A stretch of 64,000 nucleotides of DNA from Spodoptera frugiperda (taxonomy: Eukaryota; Arthropoda; Insecta; Lepidoptera; Noctuidae). Positions 34,140 to 44,939 of the stretch are shown here, piece by piece. The stretch lies in assembly GCF_023101765.2 (NCBI RefSeq), contig NC_064231.1, forward strand, positions 1,674,001 to 1,738,000. Direction: 5' to 3'. Numbering within the stretch: position 1 is the stretch's first letter; the number at the start of each line of letters is the position of its first letter. Below the pieces are notes generated by a model that saw nothing but the letters and a program-made list of their open reading frames with translations, was not told where the DNA came from and did no database searches. A program made the translations under genes and the position numbers.

Positions 34140-34300
34140 ACATTTCAAATCAATTTATCTTCGCAAGTATTTGTTTCAATAAGAAAATAAAAATTACATG
34201 TCTAATATTTTGAAATAATCTACAAGACGGACATTAAAATAAAAATCTGTCAACTTCATCTTCCCTATTTCCAAAAAACAAAGAAATATAAAGAGACATT
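34140..34300 (+). repeat. Family F repeat
   Basis: AAGTATTTGTTTCAATAAGAAAATA, ACATGTCTAATATTTTG and ATCTACAAGACGGACATTAAAA are shared nearly base for base with 2450-2560. Confidence 0.65.
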
Positions 34301-34399
34301 TAAAACACCGTAAAAGAAAATAAGTACATAAAGTTACCTCAGCAATCCTCGTTTCTATGGCACAATATATTGGATGGGAGGTCCAATTCAAACGGAATT

Positions 34400-35175
34400 A
34401 CCTTTTAAAATGCCCATTTCTTTAATGGCCTCTAATTAAAACAATTTATTAGAAGAAACCGCTTGAGAATCCCACCTGCGTCTATATATCTGTCGAAATA
34501 ATGGCGCCAACTCTCGATTAAACAGTTAAGGGTCAAATAAATTTGTACGATTCGCATTTTTGGATTAGAATTTGAAAGAAAAGTATATTAAATACATTAT
34601 ACATATTCATGATAATTTGCTAATATATCATTTACTGTCATATTTCTGTGTGTCATGATTATATGACAAAAAATATGACAATATGTTAATACATATTTAA
34701 TAAATAAGATATGGAAACCCATTTTATTTAAGTAATGAAATATAGTACAACACACAAATACCAGCATAAAAAATAACTTATCCTAAACCTTACAATCTTA
34801 CCGTACAGTAGAGGTTTATAAAGATGTATCTTCACTTTTCTAAGTACATACTTTTTAAAATTAGTTTATACATGTTTCTGTAATTTGTATATATTATATA
34901 TACATGTGTATATATACATAAGTAATTCGTCACAGAGTCGCGAGCAGCCACTTTAGCTCTAATCAAGAGACGCTTCAGAAAATCTTAAGTACGTACACAG
35001 TTTGGAAAATGTAACGTACAGATATGATTCAAGTATTTCATGTGAATATTTCAAATTGTCGTTCCAAGACATCGACGAGAAGAGCTTGATTATCTCATAC
35101 TATATTATTAGGTTTTAGGAATTCAAATATGTTTGCTTTTGCTGTTACAATTTAATTATGTATTTTATAGAAATT
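34400..35175. other. Intergenic, AT-rich with a TA-rich palindromic stretch
   Basis: GTATATATTATATATACATGTGTATATATAC at about 34889-34918 is a self-complementary TA-rich stretch; nothing else was recognised. Confidence 0.35.
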
Positions 35176-35177
35176 AA

Positions 35178-35265
35178 GTCTTTGACTGCTAATAGAAAAC
35201 TGTTGAAGGCAAATCCTCCGCTAACGTCGGTCACCGGTGACCCCCGTGGCGTTTAAAGTGTTAAG
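35178..35265 (+). repeat. Family K repeat
   Basis: AAGTCTTTGACTGCTAATAG, AAAACTGTTGAAGGCAAATCC, TCCGCTAACGTCGGTCACCGG and GGCGTTTAAAGTGTTAA. The ends (TCTTTGACTGC and GCGTTTAAAGTG) are loosely inverted. Further copies lie at 43306, 44656 and 44815. Confidence 0.7.
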
Positions 35266-35399
35266 TATTCACAGAAATTAATCAACAATATCCATATCAT
35301 ATATTATCTTAAAGTTTTTAGTGACAATAGGGATGCTGACGGTGTATTAAATTAAAAATCTATTTAGTGTATCAGTTAGGTATTGAAAAAATATTATAC

Positions 35400-35545
35400 A
35401 GGTATTTTTTATTTTGTCATATACGATAACAATACTTAGATAGAAAGAATCAGAGTTTAAGAGTGGAAGCAAATGCGTCATTTCTACATATAAAATGTAT
35501 CTACATAGAAGTGACGTCGAAAACTTTGTTCGCACGTTAAACATT
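35400..35545. repeat. Family F repeat, other part
   Basis: AGTTTAAGAGTGGAAGCAAATGCGTCATTTCTACATATAAAATG ... GAAGTGACGTCG matches 50775-50835, and in reverse 49495-49610. Confidence 0.55.
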
Positions 35546-35965
35546 TTAATATATCGCCTGTAAATCAATTCATGTCCTATATCCTACAGTAAAAGCGACA
35601 CATCCTACAACACAAAACGAACTAAATAAAATTTGATACGAAACGACTCATTATTACACAAGGGAATAACAACTTTATGTCTCTCTAAGCACATCACAAG
35701 TAATTTCTTAGTTCCCGAGATAAAACTAAAGGACAAGTGGTACTAATTTCTTCGGTACAACGATTAACGGTTAACTTGGTAAAAGCGGGGTAAAAGTGGG
35801 TAAAAGTTTCCCTGACTTTTACCACGCAGCTCTGGGCTCTCTGCTAAAAGAATCTAAAAGTAATCACACTTTCTCAATTTATATTAGGTTGTTCCCTGTA
35901 GCTTTGTGTGGCTAAAGAGTTTTTTTTTAGATGGTATTGTATTGTAATTCTTTCGCAAGGGAGTT

Positions 35966-36090
35966 AGGTTACTTTTCCACCAGAGATGTGTTTTGCTACG
36001 TTGCTGTGGCCAATCATATTCATTGGTACACATAGCATAGCACTGGTGAAAACGGACTCAGCTAAGCTATATTTTTTATATGGCAAACAT
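35966..36090. repeat. Family P repeat, copy 2
   Basis: TTTTCCACCAGAGATGTGTTTTGCTACG, CATTGGTACACATAGCATAGCACTGG and GAAAACGGACTCAGCTAAGC, as in the copy at 20518, with an internal deletion. Confidence 0.7.
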
Positions 36091-36252
36091 TTTTATAGCA
36101 AATATATATACATATAATATATCTGTTATACGCTTTGGACGTGTAAATATTGTATCGACGGCAAACATAATCCGGAATTATACGGGTTTGTAGCTGTCGA
36201 ATCCAAATCTGTATGATGCAGGATTATCCCGGAATAATCACACTTTTCATTC

Positions 36253-36560
36253 GCCCAATGGTTAGGGTACTTTTCCAGAGATATGCTATGCTACGTTGGT
36301 GTGGATGCGTTTGGCTCCACCAATTGTATTCATTGGTACACATAGCTTAGCACTGGTGGAAACAGACTCAGTAATGCTATGGATGCGTGAAATGAATGCG
36401 TGCTATGGATGTGAGCTATGAATGGCTTCCCTACTATCGATACATTGCTTATTTGAGCTGCACATCTTCCTCTCATAGCTACATAGCTTAGTATCAGTGG
36501 AAACGGTCACATAGTTTCACAACTTAGCTATTACATCTTCGTAGCAATAGAAAAGCACTC
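36253..36560. repeat. Family P repeat, copy 3
   Basis: ACTTTTCCAGAGATATGCTATGCTACG, GTACACATAGCTTAGCACTGG, GGATGCGTGAAATGAATGCG and CCCTACTATCGATACATTGC, then TAGCTTAGTATCAGTGGAAACGG. It shows both ends of the family. Confidence 0.7.
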
Positions 36561-36844
36561 TTTTGAATTTTGAAATACTTAAAACTTTGTAAACTAAGAA
36601 TTCCAATAATAAATTTAACTCACTCAATAGTCAAACTCTAGATAATTTTACTTGGTAGTTGGTAACGGGTTTCATTTATGATTAACTTTAGCTAATCAAA
36701 TTGAAATCACGCTGTCATACCACGTCCGAGTTACATGCGCATTCAATTTGCATCACAAACTAGTTTCGAATAACTAGTACCTAGGTGTGTACTTGGTACT
36801 TGTATTATGTCCTTGTCTTAAAATTACATGATAACATCTACCTA

Positions 36845-36995
36845 TGATATCTTACTAATATTATAAATACCAAAGTTTGTGTGTTTGTGTGTAGATATCA
36901 TGTCAAAACGACTGGAGGGATCGGGACGAAATTTGGAACAGGGGATAATGGTCTGTAATATCACATAGCGTATCATATATCCCACGGAAACGCAG
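36845..36995 (+). repeat. Interspersed repeat with family L-like tail
   Basis: CTTACTAATATTATAAATACC, a GTTTGTGTGTTTGTGTGTAG run, GGGACGAAATTTGGAACAGG and CCCACGGAAACGCAGGCAGAAGC. This is the layout of a common lepidopteran repeat group with a short microsatellite near its start. Confidence 0.55.
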
Positions 36996-36999
36996 GCAG

Positions 37000-37390
37000 A
37001 AGCAAGTACCTAAATAAAAATTCCCCCTTAATTGCAAATGCTAAAAAGAACTTTAATTCCATATAACAAAAACACATTTTCCAACAACTTATAAACGTCT
37101 TAATTCTAAAGATAGAAATCTACGATTAAATTCGCGAACGAAATGTTACTACAATAATAAAACAGTTTATTGTCTATCCCACTAAAACATTAATGAACAA
37201 TCAGAGTAGGATTAGTTCTATGTTCTAATCAATCTGAGTGTCGACCTAGATCTAGGTTCTAGATAAAATAATGAACGGAAACATGTTACTTGTTTTAGTA
37301 TAATCCATTAGGTACAAACTTAATTGACTTTGGTTAGCGTGGTGTAATTGAGAGAGAAGTTATTCTGACTTGAATGTTGGCATTTGGCGT
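37000..37390. other. Intergenic, nothing recognised
   Basis: AT-rich, no exon or clear repeat. Confidence 0.35.
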
Positions 37391-37392
37391 TT

Positions 37393-37545
37393 TTTTTACT
37401 CCTCCCGCAATGACTACTCCCACCTAGGGCGAGGCGAGAGAGAGTGTCAGACTCTTACTGACTAAAAACCACCCCGTTTCTACTCTTGCTTTTCGAGCTG
37501 AAACCCCGGTAACCTGCTAGGTAGTCCGCAGCTCAGTCCGCAGCA
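37393..37545 (-). repeat. LINE 3'-end fragment, family E
   Basis: ACTCCTCCCGCAATGAC, GGGCGAGGCGAGAGAGAGTGTC, TTACTGACTAAAAACCACCCCG, then ACCCCGGTAACCTGCTAGG. Same order as 26488-26652. Confidence 0.65.
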
Positions 37546-37689
37546 AGTTGGATCACCGTTTAAAGGGTTCAGATAAATCAGACTAAAGAGCGCTGCTGAC
37601 AGCTCCTTGTAAAATGTTTAGCCAGCACTTACAATAAAATGTGTTTATCACTCCTACTGGGGGAGAGGGTTCTTTCTGTGGGAGGCCCA

Positions 37690-37861
37690 TAGTCTTCCGT
37701 ATGACGTCATCAGTACCCATCGCATGTAGGCATTGCTGATAGATGATGCAGTATGTACGATGCGGATCAGTGGACGCAGTTGTATGAGTTTCTATACAAG
37801 ACAAAATAAAATCCGTAGCGTGCGGTGCATGCGAAGCGGGCCTATTGACGCGTACCTTTAA
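37690..37861 (-). mobile_element. TTAA-flanked MITE, family M2, copy 2 (one end lost)
   Basis: In reverse orientation to the copy at 51524. Shared blocks are ATGACGTC, GCATTGCTGAT, CGATGCGGATCAGTGGACGC, AGTTGTATGAGTTTCTATA and AAAATCCGT. The right end GACGCGTACCTTTAA has a TTAA at 37858-37861. The left end is not preserved. Confidence 0.75.
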
Positions 37862-37864
37862 AAA

Positions 37865-38580
37865 GATTACAACTGTTATTACAAAAATAAAAATTGAATT
37901 CCTTAATTTTTTGAAAATATGTTATATATTCTATATTGCATATACGTTTTTTACTATCACCTGCTTGCGGAAGCGTTCCGTTTACCTCGGCATATTCACA
38001 TAAACTTTCCTACAGTCAACTTAGTACTCAGAACTAGGTAGTAGTTAATTATAGCTAACAACCATATACATAGGAGGTAGAAGTGCTCGTGAGGTCTATA
38101 ATTACATACGTAGAGGCTATTACACGAGTAATGCTATTAAACTCGGACCAAGAATTGCTACGGTCAAGTTATGAGTGATACTTGAAGAATATTTGATAGA
38201 AAACGTATTGTATGGTATGATAACATAACATTACGGCTCTTATTCTCCGAAGGAATAGGTAGGACAATGTAATATCCATCTTTTCATCAGTTATGCGGTG
38301 TGATGGTTTCCAACTTTCCATATTAGAAAGGGTGGCATGTTAGATATTACGTTTCACATAGGTTCACCATAGAAAAAAGAGTTATTCACAAAATGCAGCT
38401 GTGATATTACTTCTATACTAAAACAATCAACGTTAGAAATATACCAACGATAACTCCAAAACAAAACGAAATATTCAGTGCTCAAAGCCTAAAATCATAA
38501 AATTAATCCGTATACCCTACAAACCTAAAACTAGCTGACATATTCTCTAATCCAATCCAACAATATCGCCTTAAAACTAC
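37865..38580. other. Intergenic, nothing recognised
   Basis: No exon or clear repeat. Confidence 0.35.
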
Positions 38581-38704
38581 GTACAGTCAGCATGTTTATT
38601 TAGTATGCAAGTAAGTAAAAAAAGATTGCTTCAAAACATAGACAGTTACCATTGGTTGGCTACTGAACCGACCAATACTTACAAGGCTTCGTTCAAAAGT
38701 ATAC

Positions 38705-38985
38705 AAATTAACAAAAAATCGTGGTTTACTCACATACATTAATAAAGAAAAGCTCTACTGGTTTCGAATCAGAAGGACTCTTCATCATTAACAGCATACG
38801 CAGACGTGGCGACGGCAACCTATTCGCGACTCTACAACGTACCCTACGTAAGTAAACCGTGATTTTTTTAGTTAATTTTGTATGTCTTACAATATGTGGA
38901 AGGAGGGTAGGAAAGCCTTTGCCCTGTAATGGGACGACCACGGCTAAAAATAAATCATAAATGTCTCATGATAGTTATCATAAAA
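38705..38985. mobile_element. Family G element nested in M3 copy 2
   Basis: Left ATCGTGGTTTACTCAC and right GTAAGTAAACCGTGATTTTTTTAG are inverted. The core shares AAGAAAAGCTCTACTGGTTTCGAATC and GGACTCTTCATCAT with other copies. The right flank TTTTGTATGTCTTAC is interrupted and resumes as AATGTCTCATGATAGTTATC near 38960. Confidence 0.75.
38893..38957 (+). repeat. LINE 3' tail inserted in a family G element
   Basis: AATATGTGGAAGGAGGG ... AAGCCTTTGCCCTGTAATGGGACGACCACGGCTAAAAATAAAT matches the end of a non-LTR element (Q-Q/S-W-D type terminus), strongly truncated. It splits the family G flank, with a TATGTCTTA / AATGTCTCA pair that may be the target duplication. Confidence 0.55.
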
Positions 38986-39474
38986 TGTAGCATATTTAGA
39001 CTATCAATACTGTATCTAAATTTCCTTGATCTATCTCTATTTTCTAACATGCATACAAAAAAGTTTGGCTGACTGTAAATACCTACTTGCCGTACAACAG
39101 AAAATATATTTACGCCGTCGCCCCTGTTTCCACGTAATCCGAAATTCGGTATATTTTCAGCATTTGTCTTTGAAATTACTGAAGGATGAGTTTAATATTT
39201 CATGCGGCGTTCGTATCAAGCGCTCGGGTGATGAGGTTCACGCTCGGTTGCCATCTTTTGTAAAATTTCACGCCAAGTTACATACGTTTTCGTAAATCCT
39301 CGTCCTCCTTTAAATATTGTATGTATTTAATTAGTTAAGCACGCTACGTATGTAGTATTTCACAAGGGGCTTATGTGAGTAATTGTTTTGTTAATTGTTT
39401 CAATAAGGACTTACATGGAAATAATTTATTTTGTCGTTATTTCGGTGTCTGTTTTGAGTAGCGGCTCGATTGAT

Positions 39475-39575
39475 TTTTTTACGGAATCGAGGGGTAAACG
39501 GGCAGACAAATGACCTGATGGCAACACCAGAGGAGTCATAGGTGCGTTGTCGGCCTTTTAAAAAGGAATACGCGA
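39475..39575 (-). repeat. Family A repeat (shortened)
   Basis: GGTAAACGGGCAGACAAATGACC, TGATGGCAACACCAGAGG, TAGGTGCGTTGTCGGCC. An internal block is missing. Confidence 0.65.
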
Positions 39576-39579
39576 CTTT

Positions 39580-41240
39580 TGTGAAAGTTTCCATGAGATT
39601 TTCAAATTTTAACCATAAAAATCGAAGTTCTTTTAAATATGGAAAATTGCGTAATTTTTTAAACCCTACCATAATAATTGCTTGGTATAATATCATAACA
39701 TTGTAGTCTTCTTCTTTAATAATACATACTTAATATACCAAACATCAATTCAGTCGACTTCAACTACATTAACGCGATAGATCAGATTGCCTCTGATATA
39801 CGCCCCTAGAAGGCTAACACAAAACAAAATAAATTAGAACACAATATATTAAACATTTCCAATACTAAATTAATTTTCGTTGTATACATTTAATAATGAA
39901 GCTAATCAAACATTTCAATCTTAATTTATCCAGGCATGAATTTAACAGTTATTTGTACCAAACATCGTACATAGAAACGTTCACAAATGTACTAGAAATT
40001 CGTAGTACCCTTAATCTAATATAGATTGTTATCTTCAAAGTGAAAATTGTTATAGGAAACGGGGAAATAATTTTGATATAACTTCTTGGTAAAGTTATTT
40101 AAATGTTAAGAAATAGACGAAGTATGGAACGTCGATAACTAAGAAACAAATTCATTCATTGTAATCGGTATGCACTTATAGAACTCATACCAAAAGTGTC
40201 AAAAAACATTTCAGTCAATATTTAAAAAAACAATGTTTAACAGAATATTTTTTAAGAACTTCGTTATTAAGGCTATAAACACGTGGCCCGCGCGCTGACA
40301 GCGCGCTTGCAGCCTTTTTACATTATTTCTAAAGCGAAAATACGCAGTGCTAGAGCCGTGCCGTGTGACAACCGTTTATGACGTTTAGGTATTAACGAAA
40401 ACACTTACAAAAAATGAATTTTGAATCGCATCGAAACCAGGTTAGTTTCTACCTCCAAATCAAACAAAAGATGTTAGATCGATTGCTTATAAAAAATGCA
40501 GGTAGACTGGAATCCAGGCTAGATATTCGGCTAGGTATTCTGAAAGGCTTCGCTTGTTGACCTAGCGTTTCCATTCGCTTTTGAAAGTTAGCCCCAAATT
40601 CCCAATACTCCCTTTTGTAGTTATACACAATCGGGTTATGTAGATGCCAGTTTTTGAAGCCAGAATGTATGAATGTTCTAGTTTCATCTGTTGATCGATG
40701 TTAGATTTTTCTTTAGGATTCGTTTGGAATAGTTATTTTGAGTTATCATCATGTAGTTATGTAAAATAAGGATAGATTATGTAAAGAGACAGAAATTATT
40801 GATTAAATTAATGGTCGGCTCTCAATTGCAAACACATGATAAATACATTACGAAATAACTTGCTTTACTCTACTTGTACCAAAAATGATTCTAAGCTAAC
40901 TAATTACAAAATCACGAATCCTAAGATACCCTACAAAAACCCTTTCAAAAACAATCTTTTAAAAAGTGACAAACCCAACAAATTCATAATCTAGATTATT
41001 ACGTAGAACATTTGTTTGGCATCACGTGTTCAGGCTGTAAATCTCCGCAATTGTATACATATATAATGTACAAGCCGTCCGTTGTTCTGTCGCGAGCAGG
41101 CACATAGAGGAATTATGTGCTGTCATTACAATAACAAAGCCTGTGGCATACCCGGGCCTTGTGATGGGTGTCTACTATTTGTATAAAATGTTTAATATAT
41201 AGGTCGTATATATGTATGTTTGGGTAGACATTGTCTTTCT
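39580..41240. other. Intergenic; family S fragment near 40270
   Basis: Mostly AT-rich without exons. GCGCGCTGACAGCGCGCTTGCAGCC at 40290-40315 matches parts of the repeats at 46640 and 53165. Confidence 0.4.
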
Positions 41241-41249
41241 ATTTTGGGA

Positions 41250-41345
41250 ATACAAGTTATGTTATTTTATCACATCACATCAACAGCCTATACTACACTT
41301 ATAGGACTTATAGCACTTATAGGTCGGTTTACCGACCTCTTCTCG
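41250..41345 (-). repeat. LINE/repeat tail (ATCACATCACATCAACAGCC type)
   Basis: TATCACATCACATCAACAGCC ... GGTTTACCGACCTCTTCTCGCACGG. The same design recurs at 55430-55500, and a related tail lies at 54612. Confidence 0.45.
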
Positions 41346-41499
41346 CACGGAGAAGGTTTGAGCATTTATCACCACGCTTGCTTAATGTAGATTGGCGATT
41401 TCAAACTTATAATTAGAAATTATAAGCTCAGGTTTCCTCACTACATTTCCTTTGACAGTTGGACAGTGGCGTCTAAATAATTTTAGAAAGTACATGTAC

Positions 41500-41600
41500 T
41501 TGGAAAAATCACATCGGTTTGTGGGTTTTGAACCCACAACTTCATGTATAAGAAACGAGCGTCTGAAACCTCCGGGCCACCACGACATTAACATTAACAA
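41500..41600 (-). mobile_element. SINE, tRNA-headed family 3, fragment
   Basis: In reverse: GTGGGTTTTGAACCCACAAC (B-box side), GAAACGAGCGTCTGAAACC and TCCGGGCCACCACGAC (A-box side). It reads as a diverged tRNA-like head distinct from families 1 and 2. The open frame over it (GFEPTTSC) is an artefact of the B box. Confidence 0.6.
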
Positions 41601-41889
41601 ACTTAATAAAAAAATACACCTACATTCTAATTCCTTACCCAACTTATATGAACATAAAAGCAGGGTAATGTCGAGTCACCTTTATTTTATTAAAACGCAA
41701 AGACGCAGCTTCCCACCCGTCGGGGACACGCTACCATACCACCTCGTCTTTTAGAATTACTCTTTGTTATCAAAACTCCCCTTAGGTAAAACGTAGAAAG
41801 AAGATATTTTTACGCTACGTTAAGCTACTATGATACTGGGATACTTTTTATATCAGCATTACACTCATGACTAAAGAACCTAGGTTTCA

Positions 41890-42150
41890 ATCTTAAGTGT
41901 GGGAAAGCCATGCTTCGACAATACTACCACAGCCTCACAGAAAACCGTCATGAAACAACGCTTGCGTTGTGCCCAATTACCCCCCTTCCCAATCTTCCTG
42001 ATTCGCGATTCCCCAACAACCCTTATTCCTAACCCCCAAAAGGCCGGCAACGCACTTGTAACGCTTCTGGTGGGTCGAGTGAACATGGGCGGCGGCGATT
42101 GTTATTGCATCAGTTGATCCGTAAGCTCGTTTACCGGCTATTTCATTCGA
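41890..42150 (+). repeat. Family A repeat, long copy
   Basis: GTGGGAAAGCCATGCTTCG, ACTACCACAGCCTCACAGAAAACC, AACAACGCTTGCGTTGTG, AACCCCCAAAAGGCCGGCAACGCACTTG and GGCGGCGGCGATTG. It is the plus-strand counterpart of the copy at 25310. Confidence 0.8.
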
Positions 42151-42253
42151 TTGTAACAAGTCTTATGATATACGTTCATCAAAATTATTAAGCTTCCTAA
42201 TTGACTGAAAATACACAGAAATTATTGAACCATTTTCCTGCAACATCTCTTCA

Positions 42254-42313
42254 AAAATGTAAGAGCATAATATTCGTATTATTCATAATACGAATATTAT
42301 ACTCTTACATTTT
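42254..42313. repeat. 60-bp near-perfect palindrome
   Basis: Two 29-base arms (42254-42282 and 42285-42313) separated by TC. They are reverse complements with a single mismatch. The left arm begins AAAATGTAAGAGCATAATA; the right arm ends CTCTTACATTTT. It belongs to no repeat family seen elsewhere in the window. Confidence 0.95.
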
Positions 42314-42582
42314 ACGAAACTTTATCAGTTCATGTTTCCAGTGCTATGGGTAACAAGGAAACGGACCCCTAATTGCTCGTTAGCCTGTTTATAATTCTAC
42401 TTGAACAGATACTCTTCTTTAGAAAACTATGTGCTGTCAGTCTAGTTATTTAGTGTCTAGGTAGGAGTAATAAAAGTTAATGGAGTACTGAGAAACAGCA
42501 GGTAATTTTAGGTATATTAAATTGTAGAGGTTTGTATACAATTCAAATCCTTTTACTGTCTAATCTTAACGTAGCTTCGGAA

Positions 42583-42728
42583 GTGCGGATTAGCTAACGG
42601 GTTACCGGGGCTCCGGCTCGAAGCAGCAGGAGTAGGAACGTTGTGGTTTTTAGTCAGTAAGAGTATGACACTCTCTTTCGCCTCACCCAAGGCGGACGAA
42701 GTCACTGGATTTTTGTTCCCTCAAAAGA
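42583..42728 (+). repeat. LINE 3'-end fragment, family E
   Basis: GCGGATTAGCTAACGGGTTACCGGGGCTCCGGCTCGAAGC, TTTTTAGTCAGTAAGAGTATGACACTC, CGCCTCACCCAAGGCGGACG and GTTCCCTCAAAAGA at the 3' end. Confidence 0.68.
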
Positions 42729-43124
42729 CTGTTATTTGCTTTTGATTAAGATGATGATCAAGAAGTTTTTCACGTTCAGATGTACCTTAAAATTTTAAAA
42801 TGTAAGACGAAAACAGACAACACAAACAATGAACGTCAATCTCAATAATAAGCACCGAAATTGAAAACAAGAAAAAACCGGGTTACACTTTTCCTTTTCC
42901 TTTACCTTAAGGAAAAATGTTATATTTTGACAAATTGCGACATCTGGCCTTAAATTTTCACTTAATTGGATTTAAATAGAGGTATTTCCTGTTCAAGGGG
43001 CCTTGTTATCATGACTTCATTTCCTCTGTAGCCGTCTAAATTTTGATTTTTGGCAGTTAATTTACTATCGAGGTAAGGGTTAGTGAACTCAGCTATCACC
43101 AAACAATGTTACTAGGATTTCATG

Positions 43125-43265
43125 AAGTCTTTGGGAGAGCCCTGCTTATAGAAAACTGACATGAAACAACGCTTGCTTTATGTATCGTTATGTGAGTGCG
43201 GTTACCAGAGGCCCATTTATCTCAATCGTCTGCTCGTTTACTGGCTAATTCCATAAAAAAAATAG
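43125..43265 (+). repeat. Family A repeat with internal deletion
   Basis: TTTGGGAGAGCCCTGC, CATGAAACAACGCTTGC and GTGCGGTTACCAGAGG, then CGTCTGCTCGTTTACTGGC and CCATAAAAAAAATA. Confidence 0.65.
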
Positions 43266-43305
43266 GTATAGACTCCATATTTTTACAGGGAATTTTCTAA
43301 GTCTT

Positions 43306-43395
43306 TAAGTCTTTGACTGCCAATAGAAAACTATTGAAGGCAAAACCTCCGTTAACGTCGTTTAGCGGGGACCACCACGGCGTTCAATGTGTTAA
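43306..43395 (+). repeat. Family K repeat
   Basis: AAGTCTTTGACTGCCAATAGAAAACTATTGAAGGCAAAACC ... CGTTAACGTCG ... CACGGCGTTCAATGTGTTAA. Confidence 0.72.
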
Positions 43396-43424
43396 AGAAG
43401 AAACCTTGTAAGTAGTTAATAATA

Positions 43425-43570
43425 CTTCTTTTGAGATATACATACATAGTCTACATAGAGGTATGCAACAATACAATGGCACAAAAATTGCTACGAACCT
43501 TACATACTTCTTTCGCTTCATCAACAGTCATCAGTTTCTTCATGCATGCTCGTCTATCATCTTGTGAGAA
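43425..43570. repeat. Interspersed repeat, family R
   Basis: CAATGGCACAAAAATTGCTACGAACCTTACATACTTCTTTCGCTTCATC ... CTTCATGCATGCTCGTC. Shares CCAATTGCTACGAAACTTACATACATC with 44165-44270. A known-looking lepidopteran repeat of unclear class. Confidence 0.5.
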
Positions 43571-44164
43571 TCTACGTAGTTTCTAATTAAAAAAAAAGCT
43601 CTTTAGAATTTCATACCAAACAATGTAATTAAAAAAGGGTACTTTTACTCCTGTTTCATCCTTTCGATATCTTACATTTTTAACTGCGAACATTATAAAG
43701 TTAAAGGCCCTCTGGGCAAGTTAAGTTTCGTGGCCGGGACCAAAGTGTTCCCCGAGGGAATTTTAATTAATTTAATTACAGACCCTACGTGCTATATAGC
43801 CTTTATGTGGATGACATAAGGGTGTTTTTATTATATTCGCAAACAACAGTTTTGAGGTTTAGTTAAATATTTTAGTGTTTCCATCGTTATTGTGCTTCCC
43901 GTAAAGGAGTTACGTAATTCCATTTTATTATTAATGCAAAAGTTTGCTGTAGTGTTGTTGTTCCTTTGTGTTCGCGATAGCTGACTGGATTTGATGTAAT
44001 TTCGGTTCGGCTTTAGTTAGATTATGACGTGGATTATGTGTGTAGCAATCATGTGTTTTAATGTTCGTACCCTTTAAGTTATCTTGTTACTATCGGAATA
44101 ATTGGTTTTTCCTAGTAAAACAAAGCATTATGTACTGTGTTTTATGATTTTAAAATTGTTCCTA

Positions 44165-44270
44165 CACACATCCATACATACATAACCTTACGCCTGTCTC
44201 CTATTGGCGTAGGTAGAGACAATGGAACGCCAATTGCTACGAAACTTACATACATCTTACATCTGAAACA
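44165..44270. repeat. Family R repeat, second copy
   Basis: CATCCATACATACATAACC, CGCCTGTCTCCTATTGG and AACGCCAATTGCTACGAAACTTACATAC. Confidence 0.5.
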
Positions 44271-44655
44271 AAAAAATATTTTTCAAAACAACATAAGTAC
44301 TCTGAAGTAAAATATAATATTTTTCTAGTTGTTGTAGGTACAACTAATGTGATTATTTCCCGCTTAGACGACAAAGGAAATTGCTTTGGAAAAACTAGAT
44401 AGCACCCGCTTCCTTTCCTAAACGAACAATCTGTTACAATTGAAAAACGATTTAAGTTTTAATAATACTGTCTTTGGGAGAGAGCTTCTTGAGTCGGGAA
44501 ACAATATGTGGACATCGCTATGATAGTAATAGCCTCGTAGTAAATCGTAAATACTAGTAGTAATTTCACGTTTGATATACTCTACAAGAGAAATCAGAAA
44601 TAAATCTCTGTCGTAGATTAGTCGTAGCTATGTCGTAAATAATTTTGACGATTTA

Positions 44656-44742
44656 GTCTTTGACTGCCAATAGAAAACTGTTAAAGGCAAATCCTCCGCT
44701 AACGTCGGTCACCGTTGACCACCACGACGTTCAATACTTTAA
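44656..44742 (+). repeat. Family K repeat
   Basis: TAGTCTTTGACTGCCAATAGAAAACTGTTAAAGGC ... CTCCGCTAACGTCGGTCACCG ... CACGACGTTCAATACTTTAAAG. Confidence 0.75.
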
Positions 44743-44814
44743 AGTCACCATATCACAAAAATATATGTATAAAAGGAAGTTAGTCAATATTACTTAAACT
44801 TAAATCTTTGTATT

Positions 44815-44935
44815 AACACTTTAGCTGCTGCGTAGATGGCCGGTTACCGCCTAACCAGTGACTGGAGTTAGCGGAGGGTTTGCCAACAGTTTTCTGATAG
44901 CAGCAAAGGCAATGCTGTGGCGTTAAGTTAAAACA
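44815..44935 (-). repeat. Family K repeat, inverted neighbour
   Basis: AACACTTTAGCTGCTGCG ... CAGTGACTGGAGTTAGCGGAGGGTTTGCCAACAGTTTTCTGATAGCAGC: reverse orientation, only 75 bp from the copy at 44656. Confidence 0.7.
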
Positions 44936-44939
44936 TTAT

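Larger units (their letters stand above)
38582..39077. mobile_element. Inverted-repeat element, family M3, copy 2, with nested insertions
   Basis: Begins TACAGTCAGCATG ... TAGTATGCA and ends TGCATACAAAAAAGTTTGGCTGACTGTA, reverse complements with a few differences. A family G element (38705-38985) lies inside it, and that in turn is interrupted by a short LINE tail. Confidence 0.72.

Noticed and set aside
41452..41754. 100-codon frame with GFEPTTSC motif
   Set aside because: The motif is the translated B box of a tRNA-like SINE head, not a protein.
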